A stretch of 64,000 bases of DNA from Muribaculaceae bacterium (GTDB lineage: Bacteria; Bacteroidota; Bacteroidia; Bacteroidales; Muribaculaceae), in NCBI GenBank assembly GCA_017547845.1, contig JAFYNZ010000051.1:1-64000 (forward strand), written 5' to 3'. Made by a program: the position numbers and the translations under genes. The notes under the pieces were generated by a model. It saw nothing but the letters and a program-made list of their open reading frames with translations. It made no database searches and was not told the origin of the DNA. Positions 8,801-16,606 of the stretch are shown here, in pieces. Within the stretch, counting starts at the first letter, position 1; the number at the start of each line of letters is the position of its first letter.

Positions 8801-9167
8801 AGAATTGGAACGAATCCTATGGGAAGAGCTTGGCGACAAAGAGGACTACGACCGCCACACGATAGGCATGCCTTGTGGAACTAATGTCGCAATGTTTATA
8901 CGCTCGATTATCGGCATAAACCGCAAAGAAGCAGTCGATAAATTCAATAGCTTCATTTCCGGCGCAGAACTTAACTCTGACCAAGAGGAATTTTTGACTA
9001 CAATCATCTCATATGTCTGCGAAAATGGAGACATCACCAGAGATATAGTCGTCAACGAAGAGCCATTTAGCGAAAGATTGTCGGTATTCGACAGCTACTT
9101 AATGCCGTTGGCCAACTACATCAACAATATCCACAATATAATTAATCCTGAAAATATCATAGCGTAA
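5805..9167 (+). CDS. hsdR: Type I restriction endonuclease subunit R
   Basis: 1120-aa translocase/nuclease subunit. An N-terminal DUF4145-like region covers about residues 10-120. The HSDR_N PD-(D/E)xK nuclease domain follows (ADYVLYGSNGRPLAVIEAKRT, near 228-247). A superfamily 2 helicase core carries Walker A GTGKT at 362-366 and DEAH at 457-460. Helicase motif VI (MIGRGTRLS) follows, and then a long C-terminal EcoEI-type helical domain that should bind the HsdM/HsdS methylase. The ATG is 11 nt after the four-helix stop. All catalytic motifs are visible, so restriction should be functional. The length is in the normal range for EcoEI-like R subunits. Confidence 0.95.
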   Translation: MRNFDYLQELELHDLHRYCAAAEESQVSNPDHCALNARRALECIVRSLYEMKNIEIGERTSLFEMVDGEPFKEFIGDDRVMMAVHYVRKAGNRSAHIGSVSRRESFFCLLNIYNVVASILLKLRVISQIKPFDRELIPQTPEVAVITPIGNRPIAPSTRIIEASDKQSIESDTPVEVAPCDISEAETRRMYIDLMLREAGWEILESEGLIQPSKACIEVELRGMPNTHEVGYADYVLYGSNGRPLAVIEAKRTSVSPTVGKHQAELYADCLEAKYGVRPVVYYTNGFQTYIIDGLGYPPRRLYSFHTEDDLERMIQKRGRRDITDFTVNPAITDRHYQKSAIKAVCEHYNGKHRKGLLVMATGTGKTRVAISLVDVLKRNDWVKNVLFLADRTSLVKQAHKNFVKLLPNETTCVLNENGDRDFNARLTFSTYQTMINFIDTDEKQFSVGRFDLIIIDEAHRSIFGKYGAIFNYFDAMLIGLTATPRDEVAKSTYDIFEMELGVPNFAYEMDEAVNDGYLVDYAGLKRGSAILKEGIKYNNLSDEEKMQMEKIWEYEQTRKALEESPLMAAEEAAGYGEEKYVRDINNTELFSYIHNIDTVDKVLQDLMENGLKVQSGERIGKTIIFAYRHTHAELIVERFHKLYPEYGSDFCVLIDNQVTYAQDLIDKFEKRDCDPQIAVSVDMLDTGIDVPDVLNLVFFKPVKSKIKFMQMIGRGTRLSQGVFGDEDKKEFYIFDWCCNFDYFEQNPKGTTTIVTQSLTERLFCLRADIAFHLQHQTYQEDDFAKSLHDDIKKQMKRQVAMLSDNHISVRTRWEEVSRFKEDSAWVYLSELDTIALKDDIAPLLAKNTLDENAKKFDLLMLAIELSLLDNQVSADKAIKNVQFIADKLQKKASIPQIQTKMQTIKEASEPTYWSNMTLSWLEKVRNDLRDLTKFLIGGPKKWFTVDIEDLISFDGESSGISTRMSYKQRIMDFLAQNRDLPVLRKIYEMEQLTMADIRELERILWEELGDKEDYDRHTIGMPCGTNVAMFIRSIIGINRKEAVDKFNSFISGAELNSDQEEFLTTIISYVCENGDITRDIVVNEEPFSERLSVFDSYLMPLANYINNIHNIINPENIIA

Positions 9168-9199
9168 CAAATTAGTAAATAGAAGTAAATCAGTGGATT

Positions 9200-9961
9200 A
9201 TGAGTAGATGGGTATTGTTTGCCGATGGGAAGTTGGTGGTGGAGCACGAGGGCGAGGCGTATCGTTTGCCTGCGTGCGAGGAGGCTCCGTCTGCCTTTAC
9301 GAGTGAGTCGTTTAAGCTCGGCGATGACTGCTTTGGCGCTATGATTGATGCCGAGGCGTTGCTGCCTGAGTCGATGGAACTGATGGACCTACGCACGTCG
9401 TATGGTTTTATCAGCCATGAGGAGTACACGCTTGCCGGCAAGGGTTGGGAACTATTGTTTTGGGACAGCCACACGCGCTTTTGTGGCGACTGCGGCGGCA
9501 AGATGCGCCGTCATAGCCCGATAAGCAAGATTTGCGCAAGATGCGGTCGTGAGATTTTCCCACAGTTGTCGCCGGCTGTGTTGGTGCTGGTACGCAAAGG
9601 CGATGAGGCTCTGCTGGTGCATGCTCGCACGTTCCGTCGACCATTCTACGGCCTTGTGGCGGGATTTGTGGAGACAGGCGAGAGTCTGGAGGAGTGTGTG
9701 GCTCGCGAGGTGATGGAGGAGACCAACCTGAGGGTAAAGAATATCCGTTATTTCGGTTCGCAAGCATGGCCCTACCCTGCCAATCTGATGATTGGGTTTA
9801 CGGCTGACTACGAGAGTGGCGAATTGCGTTTTATGGACCACGAATTATCCGACGGCGGCTTTTTCACACGCGACAATCACCCTGAAATTCCACCTCCGCC
9901 AAGTCTTGCCCGAACGCTGATCGACAGTTGGCTCAACGAGTCTGTCGGAGCGACGGATTGA
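9200..9961 (+). CDS. nudC: NAD(+) diphosphatase / NAD-RNA decapping Nudix hydrolase (NudC family)
   Basis: 253 aa. An N-terminal NudC-specific domain (about 1-90) precedes a zinc ribbon with Cys95, Cys98, Cys112 and Cys115. The Nudix box starts GFVETGES at residue 155 and ends REVMEETN. The NudC family sequence after the box is present as SQAWPYPANLM. The enzyme cleaves NAD(H) and, in characterised homologues, NAD-capped RNA. It starts 32 nt after hsdR without a visible promoter, so it may be read through from the hsd operon, although the function is unrelated. The region 9962-10121 carries only the promoter of the next gene. Confidence 0.92.
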   Translation: MSRWVLFADGKLVVEHEGEAYRLPACEEAPSAFTSESFKLGDDCFGAMIDAEALLPESMELMDLRTSYGFISHEEYTLAGKGWELLFWDSHTRFCGDCGGKMRRHSPISKICARCGREIFPQLSPAVLVLVRKGDEALLVHARTFRRPFYGLVAGFVETGESLEECVAREVMEETNLRVKNIRYFGSQAWPYPANLMIGFTADYESGELRFMDHELSDGGFFTRDNHPEIPPPPSLARTLIDSWLNESVGATD

Positions 9962-10037
9962 GAGTCAACACTGCTATAATCTCTCCGATTAGGGGATGGT
10001 AATTTCGGATTTGATGGCGAAATCACGAGGCAAAGCT

Positions 10038-10067
10038 TTGTATTTCGCTCGGTATTGCGTATCTTTG
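10038..10067 (+). promoter_or_regulatory. Promoter of the DEAD-box helicase gene
   Basis: TTG at 10038-10040, a 19-nt spacer, and TATCTTTG at 10060-10067. The ATG follows 54 nt later. Confidence 0.75.
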
Positions 10068-10121
10068 CACAATATTAGGGCAGATATCGCCATATGAGAC
10101 ACCTGTCACAACTTTTTAAGC

Positions 10122-12050
10122 ATGACTACATTCGACCAATTGGGCGTTCGCGCCGATATTCTACGAGCTATTAAGGAGCTTGGCTTTGAGTCTCCGATGC
10201 CTATTCAGGAGATGGTAATCCCTCACCTATTGACACAAGAGGGTGATGTGGTGGGCCTTGCACAAACCGGGACGGGCAAGACTGCCGCGTTCGGGCTTCC
10301 TGTGTTGCAACGCATCGACACCGACTTGAAGCGTCTTCAAGCTCTTATCATCGCTCCGACACGCGAACTTTGTCTGCAGATTGCCGGCGACTTGGCTGAT
10401 TTCGCCAAGTATGTCGACGGACTGAGTATCCTCCCTGTCTATGGAGGCTCAAGCATTGAGAGTCAGATACGCACGCTTCGCAAGGGTGTGCAAGTGGTGG
10501 TGGCGACACCGGGCCGTCTGATCGACCTTATCAAGCGTGGCGAGGTGACGCTGAATTATGTCCACACCGTTATCCTCGATGAGGCCGACGAGATGCTCAA
10601 CATGGGCTTTATCGACGACATCAACGAGATTCTGACGTTTGTGCCTGATGAGCGTAAGATGCTGATGTTCTCAGCCACTATGCCTAAGGAGATTGCCGCT
10701 ATCGCCAAGGACTTCATGCACGATCCGGTGGAGTTTGTCGCCGGACAACGCAATGAGGGCTCGAAGAATGTGAAGCATGTCTATTATCTGGTCAAGGCTC
10801 AGGACAAGTACCATGCTCTGAAGCGCGTGGCCGACCACAACCCCAACATCTACGGCATCGTCTTCTGTCGCACTCGCAAGGATACGCAAGATGTGGCCGA
10901 CAAGTTGATAGCCGACGGCTATAATGCCGACTGCCTGCACGGCGACCTCTCGCAAGCTCAACGCGACTATGCGATGAAGAAATTTCGCGAACACACGACT
11001 CAACTCCTTGTGGCTACCGATGTGGCTGCACGCGGTCTTGATGTCGACGATCTGACACATGTGGTCAACTACAGTCTGCCCGACGATGTGGCAGTCTACA
11101 CCCACCGCTCAGGACGCACGGGCCGTGCCAATAAGACCGGCGTATCTATCGCCATCATTCACTCTCGTGAGAAGAGTAAACTGCGTCTCATTGAGCAAAA
11201 GGTGGGCATCAGTTTTGAACACAAAAATGTGCCGACACCCGAACGCATCATCGAGAAGCAGCTCTACAATCTTGCCGACCGTCTGGAGCGCGTCGATGTC
11301 AACGATGAGACTCTGGCGCAGTATATCCCCGGCGTAAAAAAGAAACTCGAGTGGCTATCGGGTGAAGACTTGCTCAAACGCATTCTTTCGCTCGAGCTCA
11401 ACCGTCTGCTCAAGTACTATCAAGACATGCCTGTCATCGACCTTGACGACACCGCCAAAAAGAATGAACGCAACAAGGCAAACGCCGCTCCCAAGAAAGA
11501 CAAGGATCGCCGCGTCGCTGAAGAGGGCTATGAGCGCGTCTACCTCAACTTGGGCAAGTATCACGGCTTCTTCCCGGGCAATCTGATGGATATCGTCAAC
11601 AAGCATTGCAAGGGCGACCAGGTCGAAATTGGTCGCATCGACTTGCTTAGCGACTACACGCTCTTCGATGTCCGTGCCAAAGACGCCAAACGCGTAATCG
11701 GCTCGTTGAAGAATGCCAATTTCTTCGGCACTCGCGTCTATGCCGAAGTGGCTGTCGATGGCAAGGACTACTCTCGCAAGCGTGGCAAACGCGATGACAA
11801 AGAGGAACCTCGTCAACGCCGCGGTCGCAAGGATAGAGAGGAATTTGTCGCAGATGAGCGACCTCGTGAGCGTCGTCGCGAGGAACGCCACGAAGAGCCT
11901 GCCAAACCTCGTCGCAGCAAGGCCGACAAGTATCCGACAGATTTCTTCGATTTCGAGCCGGCTCAACCTAACCGAAAGAAACGCAAGAGAGAACCCAAAG
12001 CCGAGAAGAAACATCACGGCAATTACGAAGTATTTAAAAAGAAAAAGTGA
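10122..12050 (+). CDS. DEAD-box ATP-dependent RNA helicase (DeaD/CsdA-like)
   Basis: 642-aa RNA helicase for ribosome assembly or cold-type RNA remodelling. The Q motif is in the first 30 residues. Walker A AQTGTGKT is at 47-54, DEAD at 153-156, then SAT and HRSGRTGRA. A DbpA-type RNA-binding domain lies near 470-545 (VYLNLGKYHGFFPGNLMDIVN). The tail from about 550 is Lys/Arg-rich and disordered, typical of the Bacteroidota versions. The stop overlaps the start of the next gene (TGATG), so the two are translationally coupled. Confidence 0.93.
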   Translation: MTTFDQLGVRADILRAIKELGFESPMPIQEMVIPHLLTQEGDVVGLAQTGTGKTAAFGLPVLQRIDTDLKRLQALIIAPTRELCLQIAGDLADFAKYVDGLSILPVYGGSSIESQIRTLRKGVQVVVATPGRLIDLIKRGEVTLNYVHTVILDEADEMLNMGFIDDINEILTFVPDERKMLMFSATMPKEIAAIAKDFMHDPVEFVAGQRNEGSKNVKHVYYLVKAQDKYHALKRVADHNPNIYGIVFCRTRKDTQDVADKLIADGYNADCLHGDLSQAQRDYAMKKFREHTTQLLVATDVAARGLDVDDLTHVVNYSLPDDVAVYTHRSGRTGRANKTGVSIAIIHSREKSKLRLIEQKVGISFEHKNVPTPERIIEKQLYNLADRLERVDVNDETLAQYIPGVKKKLEWLSGEDLLKRILSLELNRLLKYYQDMPVIDLDDTAKKNERNKANAAPKKDKDRRVAEEGYERVYLNLGKYHGFFPGNLMDIVNKHCKGDQVEIGRIDLLSDYTLFDVRAKDAKRVIGSLKNANFFGTRVYAEVAVDGKDYSRKRGKRDDKEEPRQRRGRKDREEFVADERPRERRREERHEEPAKPRRSKADKYPTDFFDFEPAQPNRKKRKREPKAEKKHHGNYEVFKKKK

Positions 12051-12733
12051 TGAGAAAACTATTGTTGATAGTCGCAACGTTTGCGATGCTGTGCTTCCGT
12101 AGCGGCGCTGCCGACGACAATACGGCACGAGGCATTGTCCCCAGTTACCCCACCGTCGACAAGGCCTTCATAGCATTCCACGACAAGCAGTTGCAGCTAC
12201 TTGACGTAGACACGAGAGCGGTGATGGTCTACTTTGCTACCGAAATGGATAGCCTTGTCGATGTGCCTACGCAGCTCGGCGGGATGGCTCGTATCGAGAA
12301 GTTGACACCCGACTACATCAAGGTCGGCGTGACCGAAGTCAGCACATTTGAAATGCGAACTCTACCGACAAAGAAGGATAGCATCTTCGTGGCAGTCCAC
12401 ACCGTGAGAGGCCAAGCAGCCGACAGTCGGATAGACTTCTACGACAAGTATATGGCTAAAATCGACGACAAGAAACTCTTTGCTGAGCCAAAGCTCAAGG
12501 ATTTCTTCGACATTCCTCGTGGCAGTCTGACCAAGATGAGCGAGATAGAGCAGATGGTCGGCTTCACCACTATCGAATACAGCCTCAACGACGAGGACAA
12601 TACGCTACGCGCCCGATTGACCGTCGACAAGCACATGAATCAAGATGACTACAACATCATCCGTCTCTTCCTCCGCGACTCAATCGTCTACGATTGGGAC
12701 GGCAAACGATACAGACTCAGAAAAGAAAAATAA
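12050..12733 (+). CDS. DUF3256 family secreted protein
   Basis: About 227 aa. I chose the ATG at 12050 because it overlaps the helicase TGA by one base. A GTG three bases upstream is also open. The N-terminal signal peptide (KLLLIVATFAMLCF ... GAA) points to the periplasm or outer surface. The body (VPTQLGGMARIEKLTPDYIKV, LKDFFDIPRG) resembles DUF3256, a Bacteroidota family of unknown function that I know only by name. It lies between a helicase and gltX on one transcript, which gives no clear functional clue. Confidence 0.8.
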   Translation: MRKLLLIVATFAMLCFRSGAADDNTARGIVPSYPTVDKAFIAFHDKQLQLLDVDTRAVMVYFATEMDSLVDVPTQLGGMARIEKLTPDYIKVGVTEVSTFEMRTLPTKKDSIFVAVHTVRGQAADSRIDFYDKYMAKIDDKKLFAEPKLKDFFDIPRGSLTKMSEIEQMVGFTTIEYSLNDEDNTLRARLTVDKHMNQDDYNIIRLFLRDSIVYDWDGKRYRLRKEK

Positions 12734-12760
12734 TAACACATATAATTCCGCATTTACAAC

Positions 12761-14281
12761 ATGGAAAGAAAAGTAAGAGTAAGATTTGCACCATCTCCGA
12801 CAGGACCTCTCCACATCGGTGGTGTGCGTACAGCTTTGTTCAACTACCTCTTTGCACGCCAAAATGGCGGCTCGATGATTCTTCGCATCGAAGACACCGA
12901 TAGCCAACGCTTTGTACCAGGTGCAGAAGACTATATCAACGAGTCGCTCCGCTGGCTCGGCATCGAGATTGACGAAGGCGTACGCGAAGGTGGCGACTTC
13001 GGTCCCTACAAGCAAAGCGAACGCAAGGAAATCTATAAGAAATATGTCGACCAACTCCTCGCTGAAGGTAAGGCCTACATCGCATTCGACACCCCTGAAG
13101 AACTCAACGCTGCTCGCGAAAGCCAACCCAATTTCCAATACGACGCTTCGACTCGCGGCTCTATGCGCAACTCTCTGGTGATGCCTGCCGAAGAGGTGAA
13201 AGCATTGATCGAATCGGGCGCGCAATACGTTGTCAGATTCCTTATCGAGCCAAACGTAGACGTAGTGGTCAACGACCTTATCCGCGGTCGTGTCGTAATC
13301 AACTCGTCTATCCTCGACGACAAAGTGCTCTATAAGAGTGCCGACAATCTGCCGACCTACCACCTTGCCAATATCGTCGACGACCACTTGATGGAAGTGT
13401 CGCACGTCATTCGTGGCGAAGAATGGTTGCCTTCAGCACCATTGCACGTGCTTCTCTACCAAGCATTCGGTTGGGAAGATACTATGCCACAGTTTGTCCA
13501 CCTCCCATTGCTCCTCAAGCCTGTCGGCAACGGCAAGCTCAGCAAGCGTGACGGCGACAAGCTCGGTTTCCCAGTATTCCCACTTGAATGGCACGACCCT
13601 AAGTCGGGCGAAACATCAAGCGGCTATCGTGAGCAAGGCTACCTCCCTGAAGCAGTGGTCAACTTCCTTGCACTCCTCGGTTGGAACCCTGGCGACGACA
13701 CTGAAATGATGTCGATGCAAGAACTTATCGAGAAGTTCTCATTTGCTCACTGCTCAAAGAGTGGCGCTAAATTCGACTATCAGAAGGGTATATGGTTCAA
13801 CCACGAATACCTCATCAAGATGGACGACACCGACCTCGCTCTACTCTTCATGCCTGTGCTTGAAGAAAAGGGTTACGGCAATGTCGACCTCGCTTATGTA
13901 GCTAAAGCTGTCGGCATGGTTAAGGGCCGTATCAATTTCGTACGCGACCTTTGGGAACAAGGCGATTTCTTCTTCCAAGCACCGACCGAATATGCTGAAA
14001 AAGATGTCAAGAAACGCTGGAAAGAAGACACCACTACCCACATGAAAGAACTTATCACCGTGATTGAAGGCATCGATGACATGACATCAGCCAACGCCGA
14101 AAAGATTGTGCTTGACTGGATTGCATCTAAAGAATACCACATGGGCAACGTGATGAACGCATTCCGTCTTTGTGTGGTCGGTGCTTGCCGTGGCCCACAC
14201 ATGTTTGACATCACCGAACTAATGCCTAAAGCCGAAGTAATCGCACGCCTCCGTCGTGCCATCGACACTATCGGCAAATAA
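12761..14281 (+). CDS. gltX: Glutamyl-tRNA synthetase
   Basis: 506-aa class I aminoacyl-tRNA synthetase that charges tRNA-Glu. The HIGH-type motif is [11 protein letters not shown] with HIGG at 18-21. The KMSKS-type motif is KLSKR at 259-263. The C-terminal helical anticodon-binding domain is intact. It is 27 nt downstream of the DUF3256 gene and probably cotranscribed with it. Length and motifs are normal. Confidence 0.96.
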   Translation: MERKVRVRFAPSPTGPLHIGGVRTALFNYLFARQNGGSMILRIEDTDSQRFVPGAEDYINESLRWLGIEIDEGVREGGDFGPYKQSERKEIYKKYVDQLLAEGKAYIAFDTPEELNAARESQPNFQYDASTRGSMRNSLVMPAEEVKALIESGAQYVVRFLIEPNVDVVVNDLIRGRVVINSSILDDKVLYKSADNLPTYHLANIVDDHLMEVSHVIRGEEWLPSAPLHVLLYQAFGWEDTMPQFVHLPLLLKPVGNGKLSKRDGDKLGFPVFPLEWHDPKSGETSSGYREQGYLPEAVVNFLALLGWNPGDDTEMMSMQELIEKFSFAHCSKSGAKFDYQKGIWFNHEYLIKMDDTDLALLFMPVLEEKGYGNVDLAYVAKAVGMVKGRINFVRDLWEQGDFFFQAPTEYAEKDVKKRWKEDTTTHMKELITVIEGIDDMTSANAEKIVLDWIASKEYHMGNVMNAFRLCVVGACRGPHMFDITELMPKAEVIARLRRAIDTIGK

Positions 14282-14589
14282 GTTGACTACCATCGCCTAA
14301 ATAGGCAAATCATAGACCAATACTGCTGCGCTGTGAGCTCCGATGCTTGCGGCGCAGTTGCTTTATAGGATAGTCAAGATATGCCAGAGATGCGGCACAT
14401 ATTATAGGTTCTGTGATTGTCAATGCTAATGGGTAGCCTCACTGCTCTATGTGGTATCCTATCGGGGTAACCACGTCGCTCACTAATGCACAAAAAAATT
14501 GTCCGACCTTTACAGACCGGACAATCAGAAACTATTTTATTCGTGAAGTTTACCTCCGACGACTATACATCGGAGCAAACTCATGCATT
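14282..14589. other. Convergent intergenic region between gltX and the dipeptidase
   Basis: 308 nt without a gene. It holds an imperfect hairpin near 14322-14358 (arms rich in CTGCGC / GCGCAG) that may end gltX. It also holds two good hairpins for the minus-strand dipeptidase at 14498-14525 and 14548-14580. Nothing else is recognisable in 14360-14490. Confidence 0.6.
14498..14525 (-). terminator. Intrinsic terminator of the dipeptidase gene
   Basis: 8-bp stem ATTGTCCG / CGGACAAT with a run of seven A on the plus strand at 14492-14498, i.e. T7 on the minus strand. A second hairpin (GTTTACCTCCGA / TCGGAGCAAAC, 14548-14580) lies between it and the stop codon. Confidence 0.8.
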
Positions 14590-16272
14590 TTACTTACGAT
14601 CCTTGAGTACAGGGATTTCGCTATTTTCTTTGTAGCGGAAGTGGTTGCCTGTCGACTTAACGATGTTGTCGAAATACTCTTGGTTGTAGCCAGGGAATTC
14701 AGGATAGATTGGCATGCCATCTTCGCTATAGATGAAGTTGCCGTTTTCGTCTACCTTCTTCATATTGCCGTCCATGAAACGAACGAGGAGGTATTGGCCA
14801 AGTTCTCTGTAAGCCTCTGTAGCTTCTTGCGCGATAGCAGCACCATCAGCATTGACTGCAGCCACAAAAGCAGAGTGGTCGGTCATCAAGAGTTGTTGAA
14901 GCTCTTTCTCACGGTCAGCGCGATTTGACTGGAATTTAGTTTCCAACGCACCTTGCACCTTACGAATATCGTCGATCATGAGGTCGTAGCGATTGTAAGC
15001 TTGGTTAGCCACCCATGTATTCATCCAGAAATTAGATGTCCATGAGAATGTGTTCATATCACCATTGCCATGACGCACTTGAAGTGGAATTTCTGTCATT
15101 GAGCAATAGAATGGCATGTAAACGCAAGTATTAGCGTCGTCTGTACCAAACCACAACACGCCACCCACAGCGTCAGGGAGATAAGAGCGTGATTGGCTCA
15201 CGAAGCTCCAACCAGTCTGCTGAGTAGCTACAGCGCGTTCGTGGAGATATTTCTTGCCGTCTACTTCGTAGTACATAGGACGCCAGCGATAAGGCACGTG
15301 GTTAGGGCCTGAGCCTATGTCATTGTGCATATCAAATGGAGTGCCATCAAAATGGTCGCGCATACGCTCTTGCATGTCAGCGAGTGTCACTTTACGATCA
15401 GGAATGATGTAGAGTGGCATTGGCTCTGTCGATTCACCGTTGCACCATGCATAGTATTTCTCTGCATCTTTGCTGAAGTGACGGAAGTAACTCCATACGC
15501 GAGCATCGCAACCGCGGAATGAACCGTAGTCCCACTCGCCATATGTCATTGCAAACGAGAAGTCTTCGTCCTTACCCTCGTACCATCCACGCTTGCGAGC
15601 GAAGTCTACGACGTCCTTAGAGTAAAGCACATTCTTTTTGTCTTTGAAGTTCACCTTGTGGATACGAGGGTGGTTGGCGTGGCCTGAGATAGCGTTGTCA
15701 GGGATACGCACTGCAATCCATACAGCACCCTTTTCAGCACCCTTACCGATGAGTTCCATCACCCACACTTCGTTTTTGTCAGCGATAGAGAACGACTCAC
15801 CGCTACTTGCATAGCCATATTCTGTCACAAGAGATGTCATCACATCGATAGCTTCGCGAGCTGTCTTAGAGCGTTGCAAAGCGATGAACATGAGCGAACC
15901 GTAGTCGATGATAGAGTTGCCTGTAGTGTCTTGGAGTTCGGCACGACCGCCCCATGTACTTTCAGCGATTACGACTTGGTGCTCGTTCATATTGCCCACC
16001 ACATTGTAGGTCTCAGCCACTTCAGGGATTTCACCGAGGTATTTACCAGTGTCCCATTCCACCACCTTGCGCATAGCGCCTGCAGGGTGCTTGGCAGCAG
16101 GTTGATAGTACAATTCGCCATAAAGACTGTGGGAGTCGGCAGCGTAAGTCACCATAACCGAAGAGTCGGCCGTAGCGCCCTTACCTGCGATAAGATTGGT
16201 GCAGGCAGAAGCATCTGAAATGCCTGCTGTCACAGCTAATGCTGCAGCAAGAGATAATGCTTTGATTTTCAT
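14590..16272 (-). CDS. C69 family dipeptidase (PepD-like Ntn hydrolase), secreted
   Basis: 560 aa. A 23-residue signal peptide (KIKALSLAAALAVTAG ... ASA) is followed directly by Cys24 (CTNLIAGKGATADSSV). In this family the Cys is the catalytic N-terminal nucleophile uncovered by processing. The remainder matches peptidase family C69, with a long mid-region around GYASSGESFSIADKNEVWVM. It acts in the periplasm or outside on short peptides, consistent with an amino-acid-using gut anaerobe. It is a single gene with a strong terminator and a leader holding a duplicated 18-bp element. Confidence 0.92.
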   Translation of the reverse strand: MKIKALSLAAALAVTAGISDASACTNLIAGKGATADSSVMVTYAADSHSLYGELYYQPAAKHPAGAMRKVVEWDTGKYLGEIPEVAETYNVVGNMNEHQVVIAESTWGGRAELQDTTGNSIIDYGSLMFIALQRSKTAREAIDVMTSLVTEYGYASSGESFSIADKNEVWVMELIGKGAEKGAVWIAVRIPDNAISGHANHPRIHKVNFKDKKNVLYSKDVVDFARKRGWYEGKDEDFSFAMTYGEWDYGSFRGCDARVWSYFRHFSKDAEKYYAWCNGESTEPMPLYIIPDRKVTLADMQERMRDHFDGTPFDMHNDIGSGPNHVPYRWRPMYYEVDGKKYLHERAVATQQTGWSFVSQSRSYLPDAVGGVLWFGTDDANTCVYMPFYCSMTEIPLQVRHGNGDMNTFSWTSNFWMNTWVANQAYNRYDLMIDDIRKVQGALETKFQSNRADREKELQQLLMTDHSAFVAAVNADGAAIAQEATEAYRELGQYLLVRFMDGNMKKVDENGNFIYSEDGMPIYPEFPGYNQEYFDNIVKSTGNHFRYKENSEIPVLKDRK

Positions 16273-16285
16273 ACTATTGATTTAT

Positions 16286-16337
16286 GTGTCGCCATTCGAC
16301 GACTGGTTATACATGTTAGGTGTCGCCATTCGACGAC
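16286..16337. repeat. Direct repeat of an 18-bp element in the dipeptidase leader
   Basis: The same 18 bases (GTGTCGCCATTCGACGAC) occur at 16286-16303 and 16320-16337, 34 bp apart. Each contains the small palindrome GTCG-CCATT-CGAC. The first copy begins 14 bp upstream of the start codon, so it lies in the 5' leader or at the ribosome entry site. This looks like a duplicated regulator site or a paired RNA element. Confidence 0.6.
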
Positions 16338-16544
16338 GCATTCTATTTACCAAAGTCCGAAATTACAACAATTTATTGACTTATGCAAACTTCCACCCAC
16401 TGCTGAGGCATGATTTTGATAAAATACACCTTTTTTCACACTTTTTAGACGCATCTCACTCGGCTGCGGATTGTTAACCGCAAATTTTACGGTCTTTTAT
16501 CCGCATTTTTTGCGGTTTATTGCCCGCAAATCACTTGCAAAACA
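16338..16544. other. Intergenic region between secA and the dipeptidase
   Basis: About 200 nt without a gene. There is a cluster of CCGC/GCGG motifs at 16454-16526 (GCGGATTGTTAACCGC, CCGCATTTTTTGCGG) that can form two small hairpins. I see no confident promoter. Confidence 0.45.
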
Positions 16545-16573
16545 AAGGGTGAGTCCTCGATAGACCCACCCTT
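16545..16573 (-). terminator. Intrinsic terminator of secA
   Basis: Stem AAGGGTG / CACCCTT extended inward by AGTC/GAC. On the minus strand it is followed by TTGTTTT. It lies 33 nt after the secA stop. Confidence 0.75.
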
Positions 16574-16606
16574 GCTATAATATTATCGATTTAGAGATAT
16601 CTCTGA

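Noticed and set aside
11355..12128. 257-aa minus-strand frame
   Set aside because: Antisense of the Lys/Arg-rich helicase tail.
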